NCBI RefSeq assembly: GCF_002234675.1
Contig: NC_019875.2
Span: forward strand, 31,354,002 to 31,418,001
DNA from: Oryzias latipes
Lineage: Eukaryota; Chordata; Actinopteri; Beloniformes; Adrianichthyidae
Direction: 5' to 3'
Length of the DNA: 64,000 bases
Part shown: positions 24,401 through 34,004 of the stretch, one piece after another
How the letters are laid out: each line of letters opens with the position of its first letter
Numbering within the stretch: position 1 is the stretch's first letter
The notes under the pieces: generated by a model
What the model saw: the letters and a program-made list of their open reading frames with translations, nothing else
The model's database searches: none
What the model was told of the DNA's origin: nothing
Position numbers and translations under genes: made by a program

Positions 24401-27400
24401 GAAAAGAAACGTGGAAGTTCAGTTTTTGAGTCAAAAGGTCTTCAATCTTCTGATCTAATGGAGATCCTAGCCGTTAGTTTGTCCACTTTCTGATCAGAAC
24501 TGTCATCTTTGCAGAGCTTTGAGGTCTGGGCTGTTTCTACCGGTTTGAAAGGTCTAATCTGTATTTGGATCCAAAGGAAAACTGGAAGTCAGGTCCGTCC
24601 GTGAGAGCCACGCCCATCCTAAAGAACGATGCGTCTTTCTGCCGTCGACTGTCACTCACTGACATTCTGGATTTCAAACATTCCAATCTACTGATTTCTG
24701 AAGAAGTTCAACATTTACTGCCCCCCCCCCCCCCATGGGAATACCTGAAAGGTTTCGTGGGGGAAAACCGTGCACGTTTTTGTGGAGCCTCCAGCAACAG
24801 CGTGCTCACTGCAAGCCAGGGCGCTCGCAGGGACCGCCTCCTCCAGCCAGAGGAATGCCGAACTACTCGCCCCCACAGACGGGCGGCCTTCAGGCTTCAG
24901 CAGGAGTGGACCCCTCCCATTTAAAGATAAACATCTAATAAAGATGCTGACTCCATGAAGGAGGCCAGCTTGTTTGAATTCCAGCCCCCCCCCCGATGAT
25001 TGTTCTGATGGTCAGAGATGGGATTCAGAAAGAACCGGAGAGCTGTTCTAGGAGAAGCTGTTCTAGGAGGAGCTGTTCTAGGGGGAGCTGTTCTAGGGGG
25101 AGCTGTTCTACGGAGAGCTGTTCTAGGAGGATCTGTTCTACGGGGAGCTGTTCTAGGAGGATCTGTTCTAGGGGGAGCTGTTCTAGGGGGAGCTGTTCTA
25201 CGGAGAGCTGTTCTAGGAGGATCTGTTCTACGGGGAGCTGTTCTAGGAGGATCTGTTCTAGGGGGAGCTGTTCTAGGGGGAGCTGTTCTACGGAGAGCTG
25301 CTCTAGGGGGAGGTGCTCTAAGAGGAGCTGTTTTAGGGGGAACTTTTCTACGGGGAGCTGTTCTAGGAGGAGCTTTTCTAGGGAGAGCTGTTCTAGGAGG
25401 AGCTGTTCTAGGGGGAGCTATTCTACGGGGAGCTGTTCTACGGGGAGCTGTTCTAGGAGGAGCTGTTCTACGGGGAGCTGTTCTAGGGGGAGCTGTTCTA
25501 CGGGGAGCTGTTCTAGGAGGAGCTGTTCTAGGGGGAGCTGTTCTAGGGGGAGTTGTTCAAGGAGAAGCTGCTTTAGGAGGAGATGTTCTAGGGGGAGCTG
25601 TTCTAGGGGGAGCTGTTCCACGGGGAGCTGTTCTAGGAGGAGCTGTTCTAGGAGGAGTTGTTCAAGGAGAAGCTGCTTTAGGAGGAGATGTTCTAGGGGG
25701 AGCTGTTCTAGGGGGAACTGTTCTAGGAGGAGCTGTTCTAGGAGGAGCTGTTCTAGGAGGAGTTGTTCAAGGAGAAGCTGCTTTAGGAGGAGATGTTCTA
25801 GGGGGAGCTGTTCTTGGAGGAGTCGTTCTAGGGGGAGCTGTTCTAGGGGGAGCTGTTCTAGGAGGAGCTGTTCTAGGGGGAGCTGTTTTAGGAGGAGTCG
25901 TTCTAGGAGGAGCTGTTCTAGGAGGGGCTGCTCTAGGGGGAGCTGTTCTTGGAGAAGTCGTTCTAGGAGGAGCTGTTCCACAGGGAGCTGTTCTAGGGGG
26001 AGCTGTTCTAGGAGGAGTTGTTCAAGGAGGAGCTGCTTTAGGAGGAGATGTTCTAGGGGGAGCTGTTCTAGGAGGAGCTGTTCCACGGGGAGCTGTTCTA
26101 GGAAAAGCAGTTATAGGAGGAGCTGTTCTAGGAGGAGCTGTTCTAGGGGGAGTTGTTCTAGGAGGAGTCGTTCTAGGAGGAGCTGTTATAGGAGGAGTCG
26201 TTCTAGGAGGAGCTGTTATAGGAGGAGCTGTTCAAGGAGGAGCTGTTCTAGGAGGAGTCGTTCTAGGAGGAGCTGTTCTAGGGGGAGCTGTTCTAGGGGG
26301 AGCTGTTTTAGGAGGAGTTGTTCAAGGGGGAGCTGTTCTTGGAGGAGTCGTTCTAGGGGGAGCTGTTCTAGGAGGAGTCGTTCTAGGAGGAGCTGTTCTA
26401 GGAGGGGCTGCTCTAGGGGGAGCTGTTCTTGGAGAAGTCGTTCTAGGAGGAGCTGTTCCACAGGGAGCTGTTCTAGGGGGAGCTGTTCTAGGAGGAGTTG
26501 TTCAAGGAGGAGCTGCTTTAGGAGGAGATGTTCTAGGGGGAGCTGTTCTAGGAGGAGCTGTTCCACGGGGAGCTGTTCTAGGAAAAGCAGTTATAGGAGG
26601 AGCTGTTCTAGGAGGAGCTGTTCTAGGGGGAGTTGTTCTAGGAGGAGTCGTTCTAGGAGGAGCTGTTATAGGAGGAGTCGTTCTAGGAGGAGCTGTTATA
26701 GGAGGAGCTGTTCAAGGAGGAGCTGTTCTAGGAGGAGTCGTTCTAGGAGGAGCTGTTCTAGGGGGAGCTGTTCTAGGGGGAGCTGTTTTAGGAGGAGTTG
26801 TTCAAGGGGGAGCTGTTCTAGGGGGAGTAGTTCTAGGGGGAGCTGTTCTAGGGGGAGTAGTTCTAGGGGGAGCTGTTCTAGGGGGAGCTGTTCTAGGAGG
26901 AGCAGTCCGGAGCTGTTCTAGGAGGAGCTGCTCTAGGGGGAGCTGTTCTTGGAAGAGTCGTACTAGGGGGAGCTGTTCTAGGAGGAGCTGTTCTAGGAGG
27001 AGCTCTTCAAGAAGGAGCTGCTTTAGGAGGAGCTGTTCTAGGGGGAGCTGTTCTAGGAGGAGCAGTTCTAGGGGGAGCTGTTCTAGGAGAAGCTGTTCTA
27101 GGAGGAGTTGTTCAAGGAGGAGCTGTACTAGGAGGAGTCGTTCTAGGAGGAGCTGTTCTAGGAGGAGCTGTTCTAGGAGGAGTTGTTCAAGGAGAAGCTG
27201 CTTTAGGAGGAGATGTTCTAGGGGGAGCTGTTCTAGGAGGAGCTGTACTAGGAGGAGTGGTTCTAGGAGGAGCTCATCTAGGAGGGGCTGCTCTAGGGGG
27301 AGCTGTTCTTGGAGGAGTCGTTCTAGGGGGAGCTGTTCTAGAGGGAGCTGTTTTTAGGAGGAGCTGTTCTAGGGGGAGCTGTTTTAGGAGGAGTCGTTCT

Positions 27401-30400
27401 AGGAGGAGCTGTTCTAGGAGGGGCTGCTCTAGGGGGAGCTGTTCTTGGAGAAGTCGTTCTAGGAGGAGCTGTTCCACAGGGAGCTGTTCTAGGGGGAGCT
27501 GTTCTAGGAGGAGTTGTTCAAGGAGGAGCTGCTTTAGGAGGAGATGTTCTAGGGGGAGCTGTTCTAGGAGGAGCTGTTCCACGGGGAGCTGTTCTAGGAA
27601 AAGCAGTTATAGGAGGAGCTGTTCTAGGAGGAGCTGTTCTAGGGGGAGTTGTTCTAGGAGGAGTCGTTCTAGGAGGAGCTGTTATAGGAGGAGTCGTTCT
27701 AGGAGGAGCTGTTATAGGAGGAGCTGTTCAAGGAGGAGCTGTTCTAGGAGGAGTCGTTCTAGGAGGAGCTGTTCTAGGGGGAGCTGTTCTAGGGGGAGCT
27801 GTTTTAGGAGGAGTTGTTCAAGGGGGAGCTGTTCTTGGAGGAGTCGTTCTAGGGGGAGCTGTTCTAGGAGGAGTCGTTCTAGGAGGAGCTGTTCTAGGAG
27901 GGGCTGCTCTAGGGGGAGCTGTTCTTGGAGAAGTCGTTCTAGGAGGAGCTGTTCCACAGGGAGCTGTTCTAGGGGGAGCTGTTCTAGGAGGAGTTGTTCA
28001 AGGAGGAGCTGCTTTAGGAGGAGATGTTCTAGGGGGAGCTGTTCTAGGAGGAGCTGTTCCACGGGGAGCTGTTCTAGGAAAAGCAGTTATAGGAGGAGCT
28101 GTTCTAGGAGGAGCTGTTCTAGGGGGAGTTGTTCTAGGAGGAGTCGTTCTAGGAGGAGCTGTTATAGGAGGAGTCGTTCTAGGAGGAGCTGTTATAGGAG
28201 GAGCTGTTCAAGGAGGAGCTGTTCTAGGAGGAGTCGTTCTAGGAGGAGCTGTTCTAGGGGGAGCTGTTCTAGGGGGAGCTGTTTTAGGAGGAGTTGTTCA
28301 AGGGGGAGCTGTTCTAGGGGGAGTAGTTCTAGGGGGAGCTTTTCTAGGGGGAGTAGTTCTAGGGGGAGCTGTTCTAGGGGGAGCTGTTCTAGGAGGAGCA
28401 GTCCGGAGCTGTTCTAGGAGGAGCTGCTCTAGGGGGAGCTGTTCTTGGAAGAGTCGTACTAGGGGGAGCTGTTCTAGGAGGAGCTGTTCTAGGAGGAGCT
28501 CTTCAAGAAGGAGCTGCTTTAGGAGGAGCTGTTCTAGGGGGAGCTGTTCTAGGAGGAGCAGTTCTAGGGGGAGCTGTTCTAGGAGAAGCTGTTCTAGGAG
28601 GAGTTGTTCAAGGAGGAGCTGTACTAGGAGGAGTCGTTCTAGGAGGAGCTGTTCTAGGAGGAGCTGTTCTAGGAGGAGTTGTTCAAGGAGAAGCTGCTTT
28701 AGGAGGAGATGTTCTAGGGGGAGCTGTTCTAGGAGGAGCTGTACTAGGAGGAGTGGTTCTAGGAGGAGCTCATCTAGGAGGGGCTGCTCTAGGGGGAGCT
28801 GTTCTTGGAGGAGTCGTTCTAGGGGGAGCTGTTCTAGAGGGAGCTGTTTTTAGGAGGAGCTGTTCTAGGGGGAGCTGTTTTAGGAGGAGTTGTTCTAGGA
28901 GGAGTCGTTCTAGGAGGAGCTGTTATAGGAGGAGTCGTTCTAGGAGGAGCTGTTATAGGAGGAGCTGTTCAAGGAGGAGCTGTTCTAGGAGGAGTCGTTC
29001 TAGGAGGAGCTGTTCTAGGGGGAGCTGTTCTAGGGGGAGCTGTTTTAGGAGGAGTTGTTCAAGGGGGAGCTGTTCTAGGGGGAGTAGTTCTAGGGGGAGC
29101 TGTTCTAGGGGGAGTAGTTCTAGGGGGAGCTGTTCTAGGGGGAGCTGTTCTAGGAGGAGCTGTTTTAGGAGGAGCTGTACTAGGAGGAGTCGTTCTAGGA
29201 GGAGTTGTTATAGGAGGAGTAGTTCTAGGGGGAGCTGTTCTAGGGGGAGCTGTTCTAGGAGGAGCAGTCCGGAGCTGTTCTAGGAGGAGCTGCTCTAGGG
29301 GGAGCTGTTCTTGGAAGAGTCGTACTAGGGGGAGCTGTTCTAGGAGGAGCTGTTCTAGGAGGAGCTCTTCAAGAAGGAGCTGCTTTAGGAGGAGCTGTTC
29401 TAGGGGGAGCTGTTCTAGGAGGAGCAGTTCTAGGGGGAGCTGTTCTAGGAGAAGCTGTTCTAGGAGGAGTTGTTCAAGGAGGAGCTGTACTAGGAGGAGT
29501 CGTTCTAGGAGGAGCTGTTCTAGGAGGAGCTGTTCTAGGAGGAGTTGTTCAAGGAGAAGCTGCTTTAGGAGGAGATGTTCTAGGGGGAGCTGTTCTAGGA
29601 GGAGCTGTACTAGGAGGAGTGGTTCTAGGAGGAGCTCATCTAGGAGGGGCTGCTCTAGGGGGAGCTGTTCTTGGAGGAGTCGTTCTAGGGGGAGCTGTTC
29701 TAGAGGGAGCTGTTTTTAGGAGGAGCTGTTCTAGGGGGAGCTGTTTTAGGAGGAGCTGTACTAGGAGGAGTCGTTCTAGGAGGAGCTGTTCTAGGAGGGG
29801 CTGCTCTAGGGGGAGCTGTTCTTGGAGAAGTCGTTCTAGGAGGAGCTGTTCCACAGGGAGCTGTTCTAGGGGGAGCTGTTCTAGGAGGAGTTGTTCAAGG
29901 AGGAGCTGCTTTAGGAGGAGATGTTCTAGGGGGAGCTGTTCCACGGGGAGCTGTTCTAGGAAAAGCAGTTATAGGAGGAGCTGTTCTAGGAGGAGCTGTT
30001 CTAGGGGGAGTTGTTCTAGGAGGAGTCGTTCTAGGAGGAGCTGTTATAGGAGGAGTCGTTCTAGGAGGAGCTGTTATAGGAGGAGCTGTTCAAGGAGGAA
30101 CTGTTCTAGGAGGAGTCGTTCTAGGAGGAGCTGTTCTAGGGGGAGCTGTTCTAGGGGGAGCTGTTCTAGGGGGAGCTGTTCTAGGAGGCGCTGTTCTAGG
30201 AGGCGCTGTTCTAGGAGGAGCTGTTTTAGGAGGAGCTGTTCTAGGAGGAGCTGTTCTAGGAGGAGCTGTTCTAGGGGGAGTTGTTCTAGGAGGAGTCGTT
30301 CTAGGAGGAGCTGTTATAGGAGGAGCTGTTATAGGAGGAGCTGTTCAAGGAGGAGCTGTTCTAGGAGGAGTCGTTCTAGGAGGCGCTGTTCTAGGAGGAG

Positions 30401-33400
30401 CTGTTTTAGGAAGAGCTGTTCTAGGAGGAGCTGTTCTAGGGGGAGTTGTTCTAGGAGGAGTCGTTCTAGGAGGAGCTGTTATAGGAGGAGCTGTTCAAGG
30501 AGAAGCTGTTCTAGGAGGAGCTGTTCTAGGAGGAGCTGTTCTAGGAGGAGTTGTTCAAGGAGGAGCTGTTCTAGGGGGAGCTGTTCTTGGAGGAGCTGTT
30601 CTAGGAGGAGCTGTTCCACAGGGAGCTGTTTTAGGAGGAGCAGTTATAGGAGGAGCTGTTCTAAGAGGAGCTGTTCTAGGAGGCGCTGTTCTAGGAGGCG
30701 CTGTTCTAGGAGGAGCTGTTCTAGGAGGAGCTGTTCTAGGGGGAGCTGTTCTAGGAGGAGTCGTTCTAGGAGGAGCTGTTATAGGAGGAGCTGTTCAAGG
30801 AGGAGCTGTTCTAGGAGGAGCTGTTCTAGGAGGTGTTGTTCTAGGAGGAGCAGTTCTAGGGGGAGCTGTTCTACGAGGAGCTGTTCTAGGAGGTGTCGTT
30901 CTAGGAGGAGCTGTTCTAGGGGGAGCTGTTCTAGGAGGAGCTGCTCTAGGGGGAGCTTTTCTTGGAGGAGCTGTTCTAGGGGGAGCTGCTTTAGGGGGAG
31001 CTGTTCTAGGGGGAGCTGTTCTAGGAGGAGCAGTACTAGGGGGAGCTGTTCTAGGAGGAGCTGCTCTAGGGGGAGCTTTTCTTGGAGGAGCTGTTCTAGG
31101 GGGAGCTGCTTTAGGGGTAGCTGTTCTAGGGGGAGCTGTTCTTGGAGGAGCTGTTCTAGGAGGAGCTGTTCCACGGGGAGCTGTTTTAGGAGGAGCAGTT
31201 ATAGGAGGAGCTGTTCTAAGAGGAGCTGTTCTAGGAGGCGCTGTTCTAGGAGGCGCTGTTCTAGGAGGAGCTGTTCTAGGAGGAGCTGTTCTAGGGGGAG
31301 CTGTTCTAGGAGGAGTCGTTCTAGGAGGAGCTGTTATAGGAGGAGCTGTTCAAGGAGGAGCTGTTCTAGGAGGAGCTGTTCTAGGAGGTGTTGTTCTAGG
31401 AGGAGCAGTTCTAGGGGGAGCTGTTCTACGAGGAGCTGTTCTAGGAGGTGTCGTTCTAGGAGGAGCTGTTCTAGGGGGAGCTGTTCTAGGAGGAGCTGCT
31501 CTAGGGGGAGCTTTTCTTGGAGGAGCTGTTCTAGGGGGAGCTGCTTTAGGGGGAGCTGTTCTAGGGGGAGCTGTTCTAGGAGGAGCAGTACTAGGGGGAG
31601 CTGTTCTAGGAGGAGCTGCTCTAGGGGGAGCTTTTCTTGGAGGAGCAGTTCTAGGAGGAGCTGCTCTACGGGGAGCTGTTAAAGGAGGAGCTGTACCAGG
31701 AGGAGTCGTTCTAGGAGGAGCTGTTCTAGGAGGAGCTGTTCTAGGAGGAGCTGTTCTAGGAGGAGCAGTCCTAGGGGGAGCTGTTCTAGGAGGAGCTGCT
31801 CTAGGGGGAGCTGTTCTTGGAGGAGTCGTTCTAGGGGGAGCTGTTCTAGGGGGAGCTGCTTTATGGGGAGCTGTTCTAGGAGGAGTTGTTCAAGGGGGAG
31901 CTGTTCTAGGGGGAGTAGTTCTAGGGGGAGCTGTTCTAGGGGGAGTAGTTCTAGGGGGAGCTGTTCTAGGGGGAGCTGTTCTAGGAGGAGCAGTCCTAGG
32001 GGGAGCTGTTCTAGGAGGAGCTGCTCTAGGGGGAGCTGTTCTAGGAGGAGTTGTTCAAGGGGGAGCTGCTTTAGGAGGAGATGTTCTAGGGGGAGCTGTT
32101 CTAGTGGGAGCTGTTCTAGGAGGAGCAGTTCTAGGGGGAGCTGTTCTAGGAGGAGTTGTTAAAGGAGGAGCTGTACCAGGAGGAGTCGTTCTAGGAGGAG
32201 CTGTTCTAGGAGGAGCTGTTCTAGGAGGAGCTCTTCAAGGAGGAGCTGCTTTAGGAGGAGCTGTTCTAGGGGGAGATGTTCTAGGAGGAGCAGTTCTAGG
32301 GGGAGCTGTTCTAGGAGGAGCTGTTCTAGGAGGAGTTGTTCAAGGAGGAGCTGTACTAGGAGGAGTCGTTCTAGGAGGAGCTGTTCTAGGAGGAGTTGTT
32401 AAAGGAGGAGCTGTACCAGGAAGAGCTGTTCCACGGGGAGCTGTTCTAGGAGGAGCTGTTCTAGGAGGACTTGTTCAAGGAGAAGCTGCTTTAGGAGGAG
32501 ATGTTCTAGGGGGAGCTGTTCTAGGAGGAGCAGTTCTAGGGGGAGCTGTTCTTGGAGGAGCTGCTCTAGGGGGAGCTGTTCTTGGAGGAGTCGTTCTAGG
32601 GGGAGCTGCTTTAGGAGGAGATGTTCTAGGGGGAGCTGTTCTAGTGGGAGCTTTTCTAGGAGGAGCAGTTCTAGGGGGAGCTGTTCTAGGAGGAGCTGTT
32701 CTAGGAGGAGTTGTTAAAGGAGGAGCTGTACTAGGAGGAGTCGTTCTAGGAGGAGCTGTTCCACGGGGAGCTGTTCTAGGAGGAGCTGTTCTAGGAGGGG
32801 CTGCTCTAGGGGGAGCTGTTATTGGAGGAGTCGTTCTAGGAGGAGCTGTTCCACAGGGAGCTGTTCTAGGGGGAGCTGTTCTAGGAGGAGCTGTTCTAGG
32901 GGGAGCTGTTCTAGGGGGAGTCGTTCTAGGGGGAGCTGTTCTAGGAGGAGCTGTTCTAGGAGGAGCTGTTCTACGGGGAGCTGTTCTAGGGGGAGCTGTT
33001 CTAGGAGGAGCAGTTCTAGGGGGAGCTGTTCTAGGGGGAGCTGTTCTAGGAGGGGCTGCTCTAGGGGGAGCTGTTCTTGGAGGAGTCGTTCTAGGGGGAG
33101 CTGTTCTAGGGGGAGCTGTTCTAGGAGGAGCTGTTCTAGGGGGAGCTGTTTTAGGAGGAGCTGTTCTAGGGGGAGCTGTTCTAGGAGGAGTCGTTCTAGG
33201 GGGAGCTGTTCTAGGGGGAGCTGTTCTAGGAGGAGCTGTTCCACAGGGAGCTGTTCTAGGAGGAGCTGTTCTAGGAGGGGCTGCTCTAGGGGGAGCTGTT
33301 CTTGGAGGAGCTGTTCCACAGGGAGATGTTCTAGGGGGAGCTGTTCTAGGAGGAGCTGTTGCTTTAAGAAGCTCTGCAGCTGAAGATCAACATGAACGCC

Positions 33401-33877
33401 AAACATTCCAGACCCAAACCTCAAACATCTGCTTTTAATCTGATGCTGGAGGAGACGTTTTTCTTTTCGCCGCACCCCCGCCTCCACCCAACAGAACCCA
33501 AACCTCACATGCCCCCCCCCGTACTTACCCTCATGCTGGAAAGCGCCCTTCAGACTGACCAGTATTCCAGCAAAGCCCCGCACATCACTGACCAGCTGCA
33601 TGACGTAGTCTGGATCCAGCCCTGGAGCCCCCGTCAGGAGGGACGAAGCCCCCATGCTGTAATGGGGATTGGGGTTCCTCCCCCCGCCCCCTGCCGCCCA
33701 GGTCCTGGTGGATCCCACAGACCGAGCCTCAGAGGCAGCACTGCCCGGTGACCCCCCAGCACTGCTGGCGCTCCTGCTCCTCGAGATCATCCTAGACGCT
33801 GGGAGAGCTGCCGCCTTTACAGGGGTCCCGAGGATCCTGTTAAAGCCCAAAGTCCAGCTGCCCCCCTCCAGGAAAGA
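4881..33877 (-). CDS. arhgap29: Rho GTPase-activating protein 29 (F-BAR, C1, RhoGAP), 21 coding exons, 5' end unresolved
   Basis: Turns off Rho-family GTPases (RhoA-type) at membranes and actin structures; this role is known for the family. Reading 5' to 3' on the minus strand, 21 exons with GT-AG borders and matching phases give 3,993 nt, about 1,330 residues; human ARHGAP29 is about 1,260. Order: N-terminal region with DPDYVMQLVSD, F-BAR helices, a serine-rich linker, a C1 zinc finger, RhoGAP, and a long proline-rich tail ending ESHFV. ARHGAP29 fits better than ARHGAP45/HMHA1 or GMIP because the linker has SDSESAGGSSESRS and TGTMSSADDLDDREP and the tail has APRTLQP...TFYKP. The arginine finger (GIYRVNG) is present. 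Introns hold four large minisatellites. The first coding exon upstream of 33877 was not found. Whether this is the a or b fish paralogue cannot be told. Confidence 0.93.
6124..12942 (-). CDS. arhgap29: arhgap29 RhoGAP catalytic exons
   Basis: Three exons: 12805-12942, 12496-12725 and 6124-6415. The first carries the arginine finger in GIYRVNGAKSRVEKLCQAF and SPHDISNVLKLYLRQ. The second starts LPEPLILHRFYNDFIGLAKE. The third carries VAEHAEENKMTVSNLGIIFG and PTLVKPQQTDAEVSL, with the conserved lysine and asparagine helices of RhoGAP folds. Phase 2 at 12496 joins the single G at 6415 to complete the Arg in HLNRVAEHAEEN. All catalytic motifs look intact. The 6.1-kb intron between exons two and three contains the 4-kb 30-bp minisatellite. 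Confidence 0.94.
6530..7319. mobile_element. hAT-type element remnant, right terminus
   Basis: The right end reads TTTGGCCCTCACCAAAAAAA then CTTTGGACACCCCTG, the inverted terminus (CAGGGGTGTCCAAAG) seen in many vertebrate hAT elements. An A/T-rich interior precedes it. The left terminus is not clear, so the start is approximate. The element ends about 20 nt before the 30-bp array begins. Confidence 0.45.
7341..11315. repeat. 4.0-kb minisatellite, 30-bp unit, arhgap29 intron
   Basis: About 132 head-to-tail units containing GAGCTTACGGCGCCTCC followed by TCTAAAACAAGAG. Variants: a TCTGGTACAAGAG subtype, 31-bp units with an extra C, and units where the GGCG CpG has changed (GACG, TGCG, AGCG). 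Subtypes cluster, for example GGTACA units mostly before 9.0 kb. Units are contiguous with no spacers. The array lies in the intron between the RhoGAP exons at 12496 and 6415. Confidence 0.98.
11497..11578. repeat. Inverted repeat with nested stem
   Basis: Arms 11497-11519 and 11556-11578 share TTAATGGCCTTCGAAGTGTG and its complement with one mismatch near the outer end. The 36-nt loop begins and ends with a second short complementary pair (GTGCGTT and AACGCAC). It abuts the MITE-like segment starting at 11582. Confidence 0.9.
11582..12003. mobile_element. Small MITE-like element with TATACCAT termini and an internal perfect palindrome
   Basis: TATACCAT at 11582-11589 is mirrored by ATGGTATA at 11996-12003. 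The right part includes AGCCAATCAGAATCGAGTAT, a sequence common in fish DNA transposon remnants. No coding capacity. Contains the 49-bp palindrome at 11677-11725. Family assignment is not certain. Confidence 0.5.
11677..11725. repeat. Perfect 24-bp palindrome with a 1-nt centre
   Basis: The left arm starts GCAGACTATATGTTACC and the right arm ends GGTAACATATAGTCTGC; all 24 positions pair around a single central C. A cruciform or RNA hairpin is possible. Confidence 0.97.
13011..13462 (-). CDS. arhgap29: arhgap29 C1 zinc-finger exons
   Basis: Two exons, 13275-13462 and 13011-13199. They encode PGPFRNAQMSKAAQTHRLRKLR, a complete C1-type zinc finger, and the start of the RhoGAP domain. The finger has the H-x12-C-x2-C ... 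C-x2-C-x4-H-x2-C-x7-C pattern: HRLRKLRAPSKCREC, ECEECSLACHKKC, QCGH. It is followed by KLQLFGVDFALAAKNCPDGIPF. This is an atypical C1 in the family and is not known to bind diacylglycerol. The acceptor at 13462 (TTTCAG) fits the incoming phase 1. Confidence 0.9.
14141..15652 (-). CDS. arhgap29: arhgap29 exons for the end of F-BAR and the serine-rich linker
   Basis: Four exons: 15471-15652 (TVNWLQIQQAQTVVAPTHYQ...AKLYEPGECYAEFVRNLP), 14690-14844 (FGFNKRFLSSSHSSQGNLSQ), 14472-14618 (CSDSESAGGSSESRSIDS) and 14141-14239 (RLPRTPSTGTMSSADDLDD). The first exon closes the membrane-binding helical region. The other three form a serine-rich, probably phosphorylated linker that matches ARHGAP29 closely. 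The donor at 14690 was chosen as CAG|GTTAGT because it gives the phase 1 needed by the next exon; a nearer GTAAAG site would break the frame. The intron between 14618 and 14690 is only about 70 nt. Confidence 0.85.
16244..20030 (-). CDS. arhgap29: arhgap29 exons encoding the F-BAR region
   Basis: Ten exons: 19887-20030, 18111-18207, 17934-18006, 17803-17857, 17474-17623, 17302-17366, 17115-17225, 16963-17043, 16445-16612 and 16244-16381. All phases agree. The product starts ENMKDLQELVQERLAELF, passes through TLAFTFGNVVSDFLMGDVD, and then gives F-BAR helices with AKAWSKHIKDLLVWMEKR, KDIEHNTLLLQTALALQ and ARKNELDKLRKELKEQWQ. The last two exons are charged coiled coil ending AEEAQDQYQSCRADAGVRR...IFQCDLTLKA. 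F-BAR domains dimerise and bind curved membranes (family knowledge). The intron between 16612 and 16963 is only 350 nt and mostly a 15-bp minisatellite. Confidence 0.92.
16648..16932. repeat. 15-bp minisatellite in a short F-BAR intron
   Basis: About 19 units of CATCTGCAGACGGAG with a GATCTGCAGACGGAG variant. It fills most of the 350-nt intron between the exons ending at 16963 and starting at 16612. Confidence 0.97.
18401..18490. repeat. (CA)n microsatellite in an arhgap29 intron
   Basis: CA runs split by ATCAGAATGT-A/G-TA spacers. Confidence 0.9.
18491..19886. other. arhgap29 intron sequence, nothing recognised
   Basis: Between the exons at 18207 and 19887. Apart from C-rich runs near 19.27 and 19.44-19.5 kb there is no recognised exon, transposon or repeat array. 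Confidence 0.4.
20478..21632. repeat. 1.15-kb minisatellite, 30-bp unit, arhgap29 long intron
   Basis: About 38 units containing CATCTGCATCAATGCAGGAG plus CATCTGCGTT. The final third varies (GTC, GTT, TTC, GTA). In the gene's sense direction each unit contains CTCCTGCATTGATGCAG. Confidence 0.97.
22815..23002. repeat. Short degenerate tandem repeat
   Basis: About 13-bp units of the AGCTCTACATTGC or AGATCTACATTAC type. Confidence 0.8.
23118..23936. mobile_element. hAT-type non-autonomous element
   Basis: Ends CAGTGTTTTTCAACC and GGTTGGGAAACACTG are imperfect inverted repeats typical of hAT elements. The left flanking octamer is CTCTAGAT, which fits the nTCTAGAn hAT target preference; the right flank GTCTAGGG shares five positions. 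No transposase frame. Confidence 0.75.
23940..25020. other. arhgap29 long intron, nothing recognised
   Basis: Single-copy-looking sequence with C homopolymers at 24721-24734 and 24986-24994. No supported exon. Confidence 0.35.
25041..33362. repeat. 8.3-kb minisatellite, 15-bp unit with higher-order repeats
   Basis: About 555 units of GGAGCTGTTCTAGGA with frequent GGGG, TTATAGG, TTCAAGG, TTCCACG, GTCGTTCTAGG and GCTGCTTTAGG variants. Blocks are duplicated: 25921-26400 is almost identical to 26401-26880 (480 bp), the block recurs about 1,496 bp further on, and AGCAGTCCGGAGC marks copies at 26901, 28397 and 29263. A roughly 555-bp block is repeated at about 30.83 and 31.39 kb. Nearly every unit length is a multiple of 15. 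Confidence 0.98.
33529..33877 (-). CDS. arhgap29: arhgap29 first recognisable coding exon
   Basis: This 349-nt exon has an acceptor after TGTGTTTTTCAG and a donor GG|GTAAGT at 33528. It starts SFLEGGSWTLGFNR, runs through a Ser/Ala/Gly-rich stretch with MISRSRSASSAGG, and ends DPDYVMQLVSDVRGFAG...GAFQHE. The DPDY block matches the conserved start of ARHGAP29 (DPDYIKELVNDI in human). It ends in phase 1 and joins the exon at 20030 to read QHE-ENMKDLQELV. An in-frame ATG lies just beyond the acceptor (33901), so translation could begin there without splicing, or at an upstream exon. The acceptor is strong, so splicing is favoured. The intron that follows is 13.5 kb and contains two large repeat arrays. 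Confidence 0.82.
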
Positions 33878-34004
33878 CTGAAAAACACAAGAGGGGTACA
33901 TTTACTTCAGATTGCTGCCACCTCCACATCTGCAACATGAATGCTCCCACCACAGTCTTCTGCACCTGAAATCCTAAGAGCCCCCCCCCCCCCCCCCCCC
34001 CCTG

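Noticed and set aside
24996-33438. Keratin-associated or Ser-Arg-Cys-rich proteins from 390-780-codon open frames
   Set aside because: The frames come from a 15-bp repeat that is open in several frames on both strands, lie in an intron of a minus-strand gene, and have no start, splice or conservation support.
4881-33877. Assignment of the first gene as ARHGAP45/HMHA1
   Set aside because: The C1 and RhoGAP parts are similar, but the linker (SDSESAGGSSESRS, SSADDLDDREP) and the APRTLQP...TFYKP tail match ARHGAP29 better.
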